This document shows, piece by piece, positions 1-11,682 of a stretch of 64,000 bases of DNA. Below the pieces are notes generated by a model that searched no databases, was not told the origin of the DNA, and saw nothing but the letters and a program-made list of their open reading frames with translations. Position 1 is the stretch's first letter; the number at the start of each line of letters is the position of its first letter. The DNA is from an uncultured Marinobacter sp. (lineage in GTDB: Bacteria > Pseudomonadota > Gammaproteobacteria > Pseudomonadales > Oleiphilaceae): contig NZ_CAJXKQ010000018.1 in assembly GCF_913055835.1 (NCBI RefSeq), forward strand, positions 1 through 64,000, read 5' to 3'. The translations under genes and the position numbers were made by a program.

Positions 1-1930
<1,930 letters not shown>

Positions 1931-2257
1931 ACTATATAACCCCAAGACAACTGTGTTCCATCCATCGATAACCTGGTAAACCAGGGCATCAATAAGTGGA
2001 GACAGTTCCTTGAAGCGATATAACAACCACTTCAACGACAACACCGGATAACGCTTGAAATCGCTATCACTTTGACCACTGATTCCGGAGATAATGGAAT
2101 CAGTAAGTCGTGTTCTATCTCGTCCAATTTGTTAAAGAGCAAATCTGACCCAGTGATCAGAAAGAAGGGCTTCGAACTTGTTCATCAAGTTGAAACACTT
2201 GTTTCTGCACACTGCTAACCGGAGTTAGTCAGTTAAAGCATCGATCGTTCAGGCTTT
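1931..2257 (-). other. rRNA internal spacer between tRNA-Ala and 23S
   Basis: Transcribed spacer of about 327 bases. It contains a boxA antitermination element (separate entry) and AT-rich sequence likely to form the 23S processing stem. No tRNA or protein gene was seen in it. Confidence 0.85.
2129..2141 (-). promoter_or_regulatory. boxA antitermination element before 23S
   Basis: Read on the minus strand this is TGCTCTTTAACAA, a perfect match to the boxA element that recruits NusB/S10 antitermination complexes in rRNA operons. It lies about 200 bases upstream of the 23S 5' end, the usual place for the second boxA of an operon. Confidence 0.85.
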
Positions 2258-2333
2258 TGGTGGAGCCAGGCGGGATCGAACCGCCGACCTCCTGCGTGCA
2301 AGGCAGGCGCTCTCCCAGCTGAGCTATGGCCCC
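2258..2333 (-). tRNA. alaT: tRNA-Ala (TGC)
   Basis: A 76-base cloverleaf starting GGGGCCA with encoded CCA end. The anticodon loop reads CTTGCAC, giving anticodon TGC for alanine. It occupies the 16S-23S spacer together with tRNA-Ile, the commonest arrangement in gammaproteobacterial rRNA operons. Confidence 0.97.
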
Positions 2334-2464
2334 GTCTTTAAGCCACTCACCAAGACGGCAACTCAGCGTACGCCGCACTCGGAAAATCGTTCAGATCTAG
2401 GCGCTTTCAGGTGTAGCGTGCGACTAGCACGTGAGCCTGGAAGCAACGACGAGCTGAGCGATTT

Positions 2465-2541
<77 letters not shown>

Positions 2542-2584
2542 AATTTTCACTGCATCTTGTGCCATCTGAGCTGCGTTGCAGCCT

Positions 2585-2628
2585 TCGCTCACTCGGTCAC
2601 GTACGTCTGTACGCTCCCTCGCTCACTC
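2585..2628 (-). repeat. Duplicated TCGCTCACTC element in the 16S-tRNA spacer
   Basis: The decamer TCGCTCACTC occurs at 2585-2594 and again at 2619-2628, with small GTAC-containing palindromes between the copies. The block sits between 16S and tRNA-Ile, where rRNA spacers often carry small inserted repeat elements. Whether this is a mobile repeat or part of a processing stem cannot be decided from one copy. Confidence 0.4.
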
Positions 2629-2782
2629 AGCCTGCGCCTTGTCAGCTGTCACAATCTACAGCGCTAATGCCTGCTTCACCTTAAAGCGCCGCAGTCATCG
2701 GGCCTGCAAAGACCCTTTTGCTCTCTTTATTCAGCCAACCAAGTAATTCGTGTGGACTCTGACCGAAGCATTCGGCTTCGTT

Positions 2783-4321
<1,539 letters not shown>

Positions 4322-4448
4322 TAAATCATACTGAGATCCGAAGATCCCAAAATCATGCTCAAGACAAAACTCAATTTCGACGAGTCACTGTCCTGATATT
4401 TCGTATCCGAAATACCTCGGCCAGCGCCCACACGAATTACTTGGTTAA

Positions 4449-4462
4449 CTTTTTAAAGAGCG
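4449..4462 (-). promoter_or_regulatory. boxA-like antitermination element in the 16S leader
   Basis: The minus strand reads CGCTCTTTAAAAAG, close to the boxA core GCTCTTTAA. It lies between the proximal rRNA promoter and the 16S 5' end, where the leader boxA of rRNA operons is found. Confidence 0.7.
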
Positions 4463-4491
4463 TTTGAGCTGTTGCTCAATCAAGGCCGCGT

Positions 4492-4519
4492 ATTCTACAT
4501 CGTTCCGCCGCCTTGTCAA
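4492..4519 (-). promoter_or_regulatory. rRNA promoter, proximal
   Basis: On the minus strand TTGACA (4514-4519) is followed after exactly 16 bases by TAGAAT (4492-4497). The discriminator after the -10 is GC-rich (acgcgg), as in growth-rate and stringently controlled rRNA promoters. AT-rich sequence just upstream (4520-4545) could act as an UP element. Confidence 0.85.
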
Positions 4520-4596
4520 CCGTTTATTTTTCGATGTTTTCCGTCTCCGGAAAGCGCCGAAAAATGACCCGGCTTACTGCTTGTTTCGAGGCGCGC

Positions 4597-4624
4597 ATTC
4601 TACAGTGAATCGCCTGCCTGTCAA
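4597..4624 (-). promoter_or_regulatory. rRNA promoter, middle
   Basis: TTGACA (4619-4624), 16-base spacer, TAGAAT (4597-4602) on the minus strand, followed by a GC-rich discriminator (gcgcgcc). The AT-rich tract at 4625-4660 upstream resembles an UP element. The hexamers and spacing are the same as in the proximal and distal copies. Confidence 0.85.
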
Positions 4625-4728
4625 CTGCTTTCCGAAGAATTTTGAAACTCATTTTCTTCAGCGCTTTCAAGCAGTTATCTTTCGATTTCTGAGCCGCCTC
4701 AGCGGTGCTCCCCTCGAAAGAGATGCGC

Positions 4729-4756
4729 ATTCTACAGACCTGCCCGAGGGTGTCAA
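4729..4756 (-). promoter_or_regulatory. rRNA promoter, distal
   Basis: TTGACA (4751-4756), 16-base spacer, TAGAAT (4729-4734), GC-rich discriminator gcgcat. The A/T tracts just upstream (about 4762-4785) reach almost to the stop codon of tyrS, so this UP region abuts the upstream gene. It is the first of three tandem starts for the operon; no reading frame in 4322-4795 is convincing. Confidence 0.85.
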
Positions 4757-4795
4757 CGGCGATTCTGAAAAAAACTCAAAATCGCCCAAGATCGA

Positions 4796-5998
4796 TCACG
4801 CAGTAATCAAAACACGGGCAATCTTCTTCTTACCCGCCTGGATGACACAATCATCCCCCTCTGCAAACATCCGATCGCCTTCGAATTTCTGACCATCCAC
4901 AAAGACCGCACCACGCCCCAGAACATCCCGGGCTGCCGCACCATTCTTTACCAGGCCCGCCAGGCGAAGCACAGACGCCATCGGAATTTCAGACTGCCCT
5001 TCCAGAGGCACCTCAACGGTCGGCACGTTGTCAGGAATCTCGCCCAGGGCGACACGATTACCAGCAGACTTATGGGCCGTTCTGGCCGCCTCCTCATCGT
5101 GGAAGCGGGTAATAATCTCTTCCGCGAGCAGCTTTTTATAATCCTGGGGGTTGGCACCACCCTCAACAGCCTTGCGGAACTCTTCCACTTCGGCGAGCGG
5201 CCGGAAACTCAGTAACTCAAAGTAGCGCCACAGAAGATCATCCGGCATGGAAAGCAGCTTGGTGTACATCTCACCTGGCGAGTCATTCACGCCCACATAG
5301 TTACCCAGAGACTTGGACATCTTCTGGACACCATCGAGCCCTTCCAGAATGGGCATGGTGAGGATGACCTGGGGCGACTGGCCGTAATGCTTCTGCAGAA
5401 TACGACCCATGAGGAGGTTGAACTTTTGATCGGTGCCTCCCAACTCAACATCGGCTTCCATGGCAACAGAGTCATACCCTTGAACCAACGGGTAGAGGAA
5501 CTCGTGAATCGCAATCGCCTGCTCAGCCCGGTAGCGCTTGGTGAAATCATCCCGCTCCAGCATGCGGGCAACGGTGTACTGCCCTGCCAGCTTGATCATG
5601 TCGGCGGCGCTCATCTTGCTCATCCAATCGGAATTGAACATGACCCGCGTCTTTTCCGGATCCAGGATTTTGAACACCTGCTCTTTATAGCTAACTGCGT
5701 TCTCGGCAACCTGCTGCTCAGTTAAAGGAGGACGCGTCGCACTCTTGCCCGTCGGATCACCAATCATCCCGGTGAAGTCACCAATCAGAAACATCACCTC
5801 ATGGCCAAGATCCTGGAATTGCCGGAGCTTGTTAATAAGGACGGTGTGGCCAAGATGAAGATCCGGCGCCGTGGGATCGAAACCCGCCTTGATCCGGAGC
5901 GGACGACCTTCCTTTAGCTTCGCGACAAGCTCATCTTCCGGAATAAGTTCGTCTACGCCTCGCTTGATTATCGCCAACGCTTCATCAATGGATGCCAT
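4796..5998 (-). CDS. tyrS: Tyrosyl-tRNA synthetase (TyrZ-type)
   Basis: Charges tRNA-Tyr with tyrosine in the cytoplasm. About 400 residues with the class I signatures: HLGH near residue 48 (HIGH motif), the tyrosine pocket with GYDSV and GGTDQ, KMSKS near 230, and a C-terminal S4 RNA-binding domain. I place the start at ATG 5998 because GGGGA lies 10 bases upstream; a GTG at 6007 would leave no room after that Shine-Dalgarno. The enzyme sits between the rRNA promoters and a divergent peptidase gene, the same place as tyrZ in Pseudomonas aeruginosa. A second paralogue may exist elsewhere; the pattern alone cannot exclude it. Confidence 0.96.
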   Translation of the reverse strand: MASIDEALAIIKRGVDELIPEDELVAKLKEGRPLRIKAGFDPTAPDLHLGHTVLINKLRQFQDLGHEVMFLIGDFTGMIGDPTGKSATRPPLTEQQVAENAVSYKEQVFKILDPEKTRVMFNSDWMSKMSAADMIKLAGQYTVARMLERDDFTKRYRAEQAIAIHEFLYPLVQGYDSVAMEADVELGGTDQKFNLLMGRILQKHYGQSPQVILTMPILEGLDGVQKMSKSLGNYVGVNDSPGEMYTKLLSMPDDLLWRYFELLSFRPLAEVEEFRKAVEGGANPQDYKKLLAEEIITRFHDEEAARTAHKSAGNRVALGEIPDNVPTVEVPLEGQSEIPMASVLRLAGLVKNGAAARDVLGRGAVFVDGQKFEGDRMFAEGDDCVIQAGKKKIARVLITA

Positions 5999-6136
5999 GA
6001 ACAACACGTCCCCGCTTTGATCTTGAAAGGATTCTGTCAGTTACAGAGTTCAACAAAAGAAATCTGTGAGTTACCTGTTCCCCTGCTAAAGTAGGCTGAC
6101 CAGAATTTGACCAACACCGAGTTTGCAGGGCGGCGT

Positions 6137-6142
6137 ATTATA
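6137..6142 (-). promoter_or_regulatory. Probable -10 box for tyrS
   Basis: A perfect TATAAT on the minus strand about 140 bases upstream of tyrS. No good -35 is visible at 17 bases, so only the -10 is listed. The opposite strand carries TATACT at 6234-6239, a possible -10 for the divergent M23 peptidase gene. Confidence 0.45.
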
Positions 6143-6293
6143 ACAACGCTGTCGAAAGAAATCCGGAGGATGGAACAGCAACCGTAATGTTCCACGCTGT
6201 CCCGCATGCATTTTATACGGTAATCTGTTGGACTATACTTGAACAACAGCTTTAATTAGGTAGCACAAGCTGCCGGAATGCCGATTAAAACGG

Positions 6294-7712
6294 GTGCGAT
6301 ACGTGCTAAAAATGTTTCCCAAGACTCACATTACCATTGCTGCCGCGGCTACTGTTGTTGTCACCGCTGCCGTTCTTATGAGCCCCAGCAGCAACGTTGA
6401 AGCCAAACGGATGTCTTACGCTCTGGATCTGGAGCAGGGCACCGCTTCAGAAACAGGCGCCTCGACAGCACAGGCAACAGACCCGGCCGCCCCTGTCACA
6501 GAAACCCAGCCGGAAGTGTCCATATCAGAGGTTGCGACAGAAGCCAGCCAGCAGGCGAGCCTTGCTGCGCCGGAATTACCCGCCGCCCCCAAGGAGCCCG
6601 AGCTAAACTGGGAAGCCTTCGCAATCAAGTCCGGTGACACTCTTTCTTCCCTGTTCAAGAAGGCCGGTTTCAATGACGGCATTATGCTCTCAGTAATTCA
6701 CGGCGAAGGCGAGGCCGAAAAGCTCCAGCGCCTTTACGCCGGTGAGACCATTCGTTTTGCGACAACCGAAGACGGCACGCTTGCCGCCATTGACTTGCAG
6801 AGGAACCTTCTTGAAACCCTGAAGATCACCAAAGACGGGGAGAACTTTACCGGCGAAACAGAAGTTCGCAAGCCCGAAGCACGGCCGGCTTTCGCATCAG
6901 GCACCATTGACGGCTCTCTTTATCTGGCTGCACGGGAAGCCGGACTCAACGATCGTCTGACCATGGAGCTGGCCGGCATTTTCGGCTGGGACATCGACTT
7001 TGTTTACGATGTTCGGAAAGGCGACCAGTTCGAAGTGGTTTACGAGGAACTGTACCTGGACGGCGAGAAGTTCGATACCGGTCGAATCCTGTCTGCCCGA
7101 TTTGTTAACCGTGGCGAAGAAAACCTCGCCCTGCTCTACACCGACAGCAATGGCGATGCCGATTACTACGCGCCGGACGGCAAAAGCATGCGTAAGGCGT
7201 TCCTGCGGACCCCGATTAATGCCCGTGTTTCCTCTCCCTTTAATCTGCAGCGCCGACATCCGGTGCTGGACGTTGTCCGTCCACACGAGGGCACCGACTA
7301 CGCGGCACCTCCCGGAACGCCCATCAAGGCAGCAGGTTCAGGGCGGGTTAAATTTGCCGGCTGGAAAGGTGGTTACGGGCGAACCGTTATCCTCCAGCAT
7401 GGTGACAACATCACCACTCTTTATGCGCATATGAGCCGCCTGGGCAAAGGCATCAAGAACGGCACACGGGTCAAGCAGGGCCAGACGATCGGCCACGTCG
7501 GCTCCTCTGGCATGGTTACTGGCCCGCACCTGCACTATGAGTTCAGGCTGAACGGGTCGCCGCGCAACTCACGCACTGTCAAGTTGCCGGATGCCAAGCC
7601 GATTCCGTCCTCTGAAATGGCTCGATTCAAGAAGTTCACCGAACAACGAATCGCCCAGTTTGACGTTTTCCGCGAGAGCTACCAGCAACTCGCACTGGCT
7701 TCAGACGACTGA
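6294..7712 (+). CDS. M23 family metallopeptidase with OapA/LysM-like domain (murein endopeptidase)
   Basis: Likely a periplasmic D,D-endopeptidase that cuts peptidoglycan cross-links so the wall can expand (MepM class). A membrane anchor follows the N-terminus (ITIAAAATVVVTAAVLM). A LysM/OapA-like region (AIKSGDTLSSLFKKAGF, near residue 110) and an intermediate domain come next. The M23 domain then shows zinc ligands H..GTDYAAP and GPHLHYEFR, near residues 335-420. The GTG at 6294 is used; ATG 6312 is an alternative and neither has a strong Shine-Dalgarno. It is followed 7 bases later by anmK, linking wall cleavage to recycling of the released sugar, and divergent from tyrS as in P. aeruginosa. 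Confidence 0.9.
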   Translation: MRYVLKMFPKTHITIAAAATVVVTAAVLMSPSSNVEAKRMSYALDLEQGTASETGASTAQATDPAAPVTETQPEVSISEVATEASQQASLAAPELPAAPKEPELNWEAFAIKSGDTLSSLFKKAGFNDGIMLSVIHGEGEAEKLQRLYAGETIRFATTEDGTLAAIDLQRNLLETLKITKDGENFTGETEVRKPEARPAFASGTIDGSLYLAAREAGLNDRLTMELAGIFGWDIDFVYDVRKGDQFEVVYEELYLDGEKFDTGRILSARFVNRGEENLALLYTDSNGDADYYAPDGKSMRKAFLRTPINARVSSPFNLQRRHPVLDVVRPHEGTDYAAPPGTPIKAAGSGRVKFAGWKGGYGRTVILQHGDNITTLYAHMSRLGKGIKNGTRVKQGQTIGHVGSSGMVTGPHLHYEFRLNGSPRNSRTVKLPDAKPIPSSEMARFKKFTEQRIAQFDVFRESYQQLALASDD

Positions 7713-7719
7713 ACGCAGA

Positions 7720-8817
7720 ATGGAAGCCTGGATAGGGTTGATGTCGGGCACCAGCATGGATGGCATTGATGCCGTGCTGGTGTCCTTCCAGAACAGCACC
7801 GTAAAGATCCACGCATCACATACCACGCCCTACCCCGACCAGATCCGTCATCGCCTGCTTGCCGCCAGCCAGAATCAGGCCGAACCCGACGAACTCGGTG
7901 AGCTGGACACCCTTGTAGGCACGCTGTTTTCCGAAGCGGCGCAAGAGGTTATTAAAAAGTCCGGTTTTGACCCGGCGAGGATTCGCGGCATTGGCAGCCA
8001 CGGACAAACGATTCGGCACCAACCCTCCGGGAAAGCCCCTTTCTCAATCCAGATCGGCAACCCTTCCTTACTTGCCGAATCTACCGGCATTTCGACAATC
8101 GCAGATTTCCGACGAAGGGATATGGCCGCAGGAGGACAGGGGGCGCCGCTGGTTCCAGCCTTTCATAAAGCCTTTTTCAGCTCGGATTCCGAGAACCGTT
8201 GCATCCTTAACCTCGGGGGCATTGCCAACATCACCTGGCTGCCTGCAACACCAGACCTCCCGGCAACCGGTTTCGACACGGGCCCCGCAAATGCACTGAT
8301 GGATGCCTGGTGCCTGGACCAGACCGGCCTTCCATTCGACAGCGATGGCCACTGGGCCAAAGAGGGTTCAGTCAGCCAGGAGCTGCTTGATGACATGCTT
8401 TCCGACGCATACTTCTCCAAGGTGCCTCCGAAAAGCACGGGCAAAGAGCGGTTCAATCTTGATTGGGTCAGAACACTGGTAAGCCGTCACCCCGGCGTTC
8501 CAGCAGAAGATATTCAGAGGACCCTGCTGCAACTGACCGTTACCAGCGTCGTTAATCAGTTGCCCGCGACCGCTGACCTTCGGGTTTATGTATGCGGCGG
8601 CGGCGCACGAAATCCGCTGTTGATGGAGGAACTCGGCAAGGCATTGCCAGATGCCCGAATCTCACTAACTTCGGAGCTGGGCGTGGATCCTCAAGTGGTG
8701 GAACCTGTGGCATTTGCCTGGCTGGCCAAGCAGGCGCTTGAAGGGAAACCCGGGAACCTGCCTGACGTTACCGGCGCGGTCGGCCCTCGCATTCTGGGTG
8801 CCATATACCCAGCCTGA
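7720..8817 (+). CDS. anmK: Anhydro-N-acetylmuramic acid kinase
   Basis: Phosphorylates and opens 1,6-anhydro-MurNAc, the sugar produced by lytic transglycosylases, giving MurNAc-6-phosphate for peptidoglycan recycling. The product is 365 residues, normal for the family, and opens with the phosphate-binding signature GLMSGTSMDGID. Further family motifs are GIGSHGQTIRH, LNLGGIANIT, GFDTGPANALMD and VCGGGARN. The start ATG at 7720 is set by the family N-terminus. The gene lies 7 bases after the M23 peptidase and runs convergently into erpA with only 12 bases between stop codons. Confidence 0.96.
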   Translation: MEAWIGLMSGTSMDGIDAVLVSFQNSTVKIHASHTTPYPDQIRHRLLAASQNQAEPDELGELDTLVGTLFSEAAQEVIKKSGFDPARIRGIGSHGQTIRHQPSGKAPFSIQIGNPSLLAESTGISTIADFRRRDMAAGGQGAPLVPAFHKAFFSSDSENRCILNLGGIANITWLPATPDLPATGFDTGPANALMDAWCLDQTGLPFDSDGHWAKEGSVSQELLDDMLSDAYFSKVPPKSTGKERFNLDWVRTLVSRHPGVPAEDIQRTLLQLTVTSVVNQLPATADLRVYVCGGGARNPLLMEELGKALPDARISLTSELGVDPQVVEPVAFAWLAKQALEGKPGNLPDVTGAVGPRILGAIYPA

Positions 8818-8829
8818 ACTCTTTCCGAA

Positions 8830-9183
8830 TCAAATAGAGAAGGAACTGCCACACCCGCATGTGGAGCTTGCATTTGGGTTTTGCACCACAAACTGCGATC
8901 CCTGAAGGCCTTCCTGGTAATCGATGGTGGCACCCACCAGATATTGGTAGCTCATCGGATCAACCAGAAGAAAGACACCATCACGCTCAATCACGGTGTC
9001 TTCCTCATCCTGATTTTCATCAAATGAGAAGCCGTATTGAAATCCGGAACAGCCCCCGCCCGTAACAAAGACACGGAGTTTGAGCTCGGGGTTTTCTTCT
9101 TCCTCGATCAACTCACGTACTTTGGCAACGGCACTGTCACTGAAGAACAGCGGTGTGGCTATTTGTTGCTGAACTGCGCTCAA
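8830..9183 (-). CDS. erpA: Iron-sulfur cluster insertion protein ErpA
   Basis: A-type carrier that delivers Fe-S clusters to apoproteins such as IspG/IspH and respiratory enzymes. Its 117 residues carry the three ligand cysteines at 45, 109 and 111 (GGGCSGF and CGCGSSF), the A-type pattern. An acidic stretch (DENQDEED) is typical of ErpA rather than IscA. It lies alone between a bactofilin gene and the convergent anmK; no isc genes are in the window. Confidence 0.94.
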   Translation of the reverse strand: MSAVQQQIATPLFFSDSAVAKVRELIEEEENPELKLRVFVTGGGCSGFQYGFSFDENQDEEDTVIERDGVFLLVDPMSYQYLVGATIDYQEGLQGSQFVVQNPNASSTCGCGSSFSI

Positions 9184-9246
9184 GTTCGCCTCCGGATTAT
9201 CATGAACAACTCAGGCGATTATGGTATTCCCGACTAAAACAATCAA

Positions 9247-9732
9247 CTATTCGGACTTTCCACCATCGGCTGAAACCTCGGATTCCGAGGCCTGATCATC
9301 CGCAGATTCCTGCTTGGGCCCGGATACAGAGGATTTGGCATCCTGTGACAGCAGGCCGACGGGCTCCCGTTGATGTACCAGATTTCCGTTCACGGAGGCA
9401 CCCATCGCCATCTCGATCAGGTTGTAGTAAACGCTGCCATTAATTGAGGCTTTTTCCGCCAGTTCAAGATGCGCCGATGCGTAGACGTCGCCATTCACAG
9501 TACCGTTAATGATGACGTGAGGCGCGTTGATATCGCCGGTCACTTCGCCCACTTCCGAGACCCGAAGTACCGCGTCGGTGCCTTCATCGGCAACTACCTT
9601 GCCGCGAATACGGCCATCCACGTGAAGCCCGCCGCTGAAATGCACATCGCCCTCCACCGTCGTCCGGGAAGATATCAGCGTATCAAAATGGCCCGTGGGC
9701 CGGCGCGGCTTCTGCTTTTTCTTGCCAAGCAT
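9247..9732 (-). CDS. Bactofilin (polymer-forming cytoskeletal protein)
   Basis: A 161-residue protein whose central region (about 18-120) is the right-handed beta-helix of bactofilins: repeated turns such as VEGDVHFSGGLHVDGRIRG and INGTVNGDVYASAHL with small residues at regular spacing. The N-terminus is basic (MLGKKKQKPRRP), as in membrane-associated bactofilins, and the C-terminal tail is acidic and disordered. Bactofilins polymerise without nucleotide and often scaffold peptidoglycan enzymes. A GGAG lies 7 bases before the ATG, inside the end of the upstream coiled-coil gene, so the two are cotranscribed. Confidence 0.92.
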   Translation of the reverse strand: MLGKKKQKPRRPTGHFDTLISSRTTVEGDVHFSGGLHVDGRIRGKVVADEGTDAVLRVSEVGEVTGDINAPHVIINGTVNGDVYASAHLELAEKASINGSVYYNLIEMAMGASVNGNLVHQREPVGLLSQDAKSSVSGPKQESADDQASESEVSADGGKSE

Positions 9733-9733
9733 G

Positions 9734-10474
9734 TCAGTTCTCCGTTAATTCATCCCAGTTAAAGGTGCGCTCGGCTTGCGAGGATTTTCTTCCCTCCGCC
9801 TGGGCTACCACCTGGATCTCAAGGGGCTCAAATTCTTCCGGCAATTTCAGGGAACCTTCAACATCCTGGAAGTACCGGAAACGGAACTTCACACCGAGAT
9901 CGGCTATATCCTCCGAAAGATCACGCAAAGCGATGACCTCTTTCTCTTCATCACGCAAACCAATGACATTGACTGCCACCAGACCGGAAATGTAGCTCTT
10001 GTTATTGCCGACCTGTGTCAGCACCAACTTGAAGTCGTAGCTGTCCCGGTTACGGGCCGGAACCAGTGTGAAACTGTCAACCTGAAGACCCTTGCTGGTT
10101 TCCGACGGCGCCATGATGTTTTTATAGAACGTGAGGTCCGATTGCAGCGACACAATCCGGGTTTCCAGGTCGACAATGGTTTTTCGCGCCTGGTTCAGTG
10201 CCTGCTCATCAATAACACGCCCTCGTTCCAGGTTGATCAGCTGTTGCCGGGCCTTGCGATAATCATCCCGCAACTTCTCGACCTCGTCCTCCAGCACCTG
10301 GTTTGACTCCTCAGCGCTGGAGAAACGGAAACCACTCTGAGCCAGGCCTGCGGCGTACCCTGCAATCGCAGCGACCACAGTAAAGATCAGAAGGATGGCC
10401 GTTCTGCGCAGGCGATAACCCGGCCTGTGCCGGATGACCACATACTCCTCAGCCGGCTTTCGCTGTTCGCTCAC
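9734..10474 (-). CDS. Membrane-anchored coiled-coil protein, DUF6776-like
   Basis: 246 residues: a short basic cytoplasmic tail, one transmembrane segment at about 24-46 (RTAILLIFTVVAAIAGYAAG), a long coiled coil at about 58-118, then a periplasmic beta-rich domain. The layout resembles MreC-like scaffolds, but the sequence fits the DUF6776 group kept next to bactofilin in Pseudomonas. The function is not established. It could carry the bactofilin scaffold across the inner membrane; that is inference from operon structure (one base between the two genes). Confidence 0.75.
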   Translation of the reverse strand: MSEQRKPAEEYVVIRHRPGYRLRRTAILLIFTVVAAIAGYAAGLAQSGFRFSSAEESNQVLEDEVEKLRDDYRKARQQLINLERGRVIDEQALNQARKTIVDLETRIVSLQSDLTFYKNIMAPSETSKGLQVDSFTLVPARNRDSYDFKLVLTQVGNNKSYISGLVAVNVIGLRDEEKEVIALRDLSEDIADLGVKFRFRYFQDVEGSLKLPEEFEPLEIQVVAQAEGRKSSQAERTFNWDELTEN

Positions 10475-10490
10475 AATCTACCCTTGGCTA

Positions 10491-11531
10491 TCAAGGCAAA
10501 AGCGCCGGGGCCTCAAGCCCCATGGTTTCTTTCAGACCAAACATGATGTTCATATTCTGAACCGCCTGCCCCGCCGCACCTTTCACCAGGTTATCGATAA
10601 CGGACGAGACAATCACAATGTTGCTCTGTTCCTGCCTGTGCAGTGCCATGCGGCATTGGTTTGCCCCGCGAACACTTCGGGTCTCAGGGTGGCTGCCAAA
10701 GGGCATTACGTCGACGAAAGGCTCGTCGACAAAACGCTCCTCAAACAACGCCTGCAACCGATTAAAATCCGCCGTATCTTTCAGTTCGGCGTAAAGTGTG
10801 GCCTCGATGCCGCGAATCATCGGAATAAGATGGGGGACAAAAGTCACACCCACATCCCCGCCAGCAGCGCCGCACAATCCCTGGCGAATCTCCGGCAGAT
10901 GGCGATGGCCCGAAGCACCGTAAGCCTTGAAGCTTTCACCAATCTCACCGTGAAGCATGCCGATCTTGCCCTGCCGCCCGGCGCCACTGGCACCGGATTT
11001 GGCATCTGCGATCAGACGCTTTGGATCCACCAGCCCCTTCTCCAGCAAGGGGAGGAACCCCAACTGAACCGCTGTGGGATAGCAACCGGGGTTGGCAACC
11101 AGTTGAGCGGTACGGATTTGATCACGCACCACCTCTGGCAGCCCGTAAACGGCCTTCTCCGCCCACTCCGGGCTTTCATGGGCCATGCCATACCAGTTGG
11201 CCCAGACATCAAGGTCTTTCAGCCGGAAATCGGCAGACAGATCCACCACACGTACGCCGGCCGACATAAGTTCCGGGACCATTCTCATGGCTACACCGTG
11301 GGGCGTAGCGAAGAACACCAGATCACACGCTCCAAGCACGGCTACGTCTGGCTCCGAAAAGGCCAGGTCGTAGTGGCCACGCAAATTCGGGTACATATCC
11401 GCTACCGGCATGCCCGCCTCAGACCTGGAGGTAATGCAACTGACCGAAACTTCAGGGTGAACCGCGAGGATTCTCAGCAGTTCCACACCGGTGTAGCCGG
11501 TGCCACCAACGATGCCTACTTTAATCACCAT
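10491..11531 (-). CDS. argC: N-acetyl-gamma-glutamyl-phosphate reductase
   Basis: Third step of arginine synthesis, NADPH-dependent reduction of N-acetylglutamyl phosphate. 346 residues from ATG 11531: N-terminal Rossmann motif [15 protein letters not shown], catalytic cysteine in NPGCYPTA, and the C-terminal motif [12 protein letters not shown]. The ATG is preceded by CTGGAGAGA; GTG one codon later is an equally possible start. An open frame extends upstream but lacks family similarity. It heads the minus-strand run argC, DUF6776, bactofilin, erpA, the same order as in P. aeruginosa. Confidence 0.96.
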   Translation of the reverse strand: MVIKVGIVGGTGYTGVELLRILAVHPEVSVSCITSRSEAGMPVADMYPNLRGHYDLAFSEPDVAVLGACDLVFFATPHGVAMRMVPELMSAGVRVVDLSADFRLKDLDVWANWYGMAHESPEWAEKAVYGLPEVVRDQIRTAQLVANPGCYPTAVQLGFLPLLEKGLVDPKRLIADAKSGASGAGRQGKIGMLHGEIGESFKAYGASGHRHLPEIRQGLCGAAGGDVGVTFVPHLIPMIRGIEATLYAELKDTADFNRLQALFEERFVDEPFVDVMPFGSHPETRSVRGANQCRMALHRQEQSNIVIVSSVIDNLVKGAAGQAVQNMNIMFGLKETMGLEAPALLP

Positions 11532-11682
11532 TCTCTCCAGCGACGTCGTATCAGAATTAAGTGCTTTAACGCCGTAGTCTACCATGATAAACCAATGACT
11601 TATTGCAGCCCTCAGGGCGACCGTTACAATGTTGTCAGAATCCTTCTGACAGTCCACTCAAATCCACCGGACCTCTGGCCTC

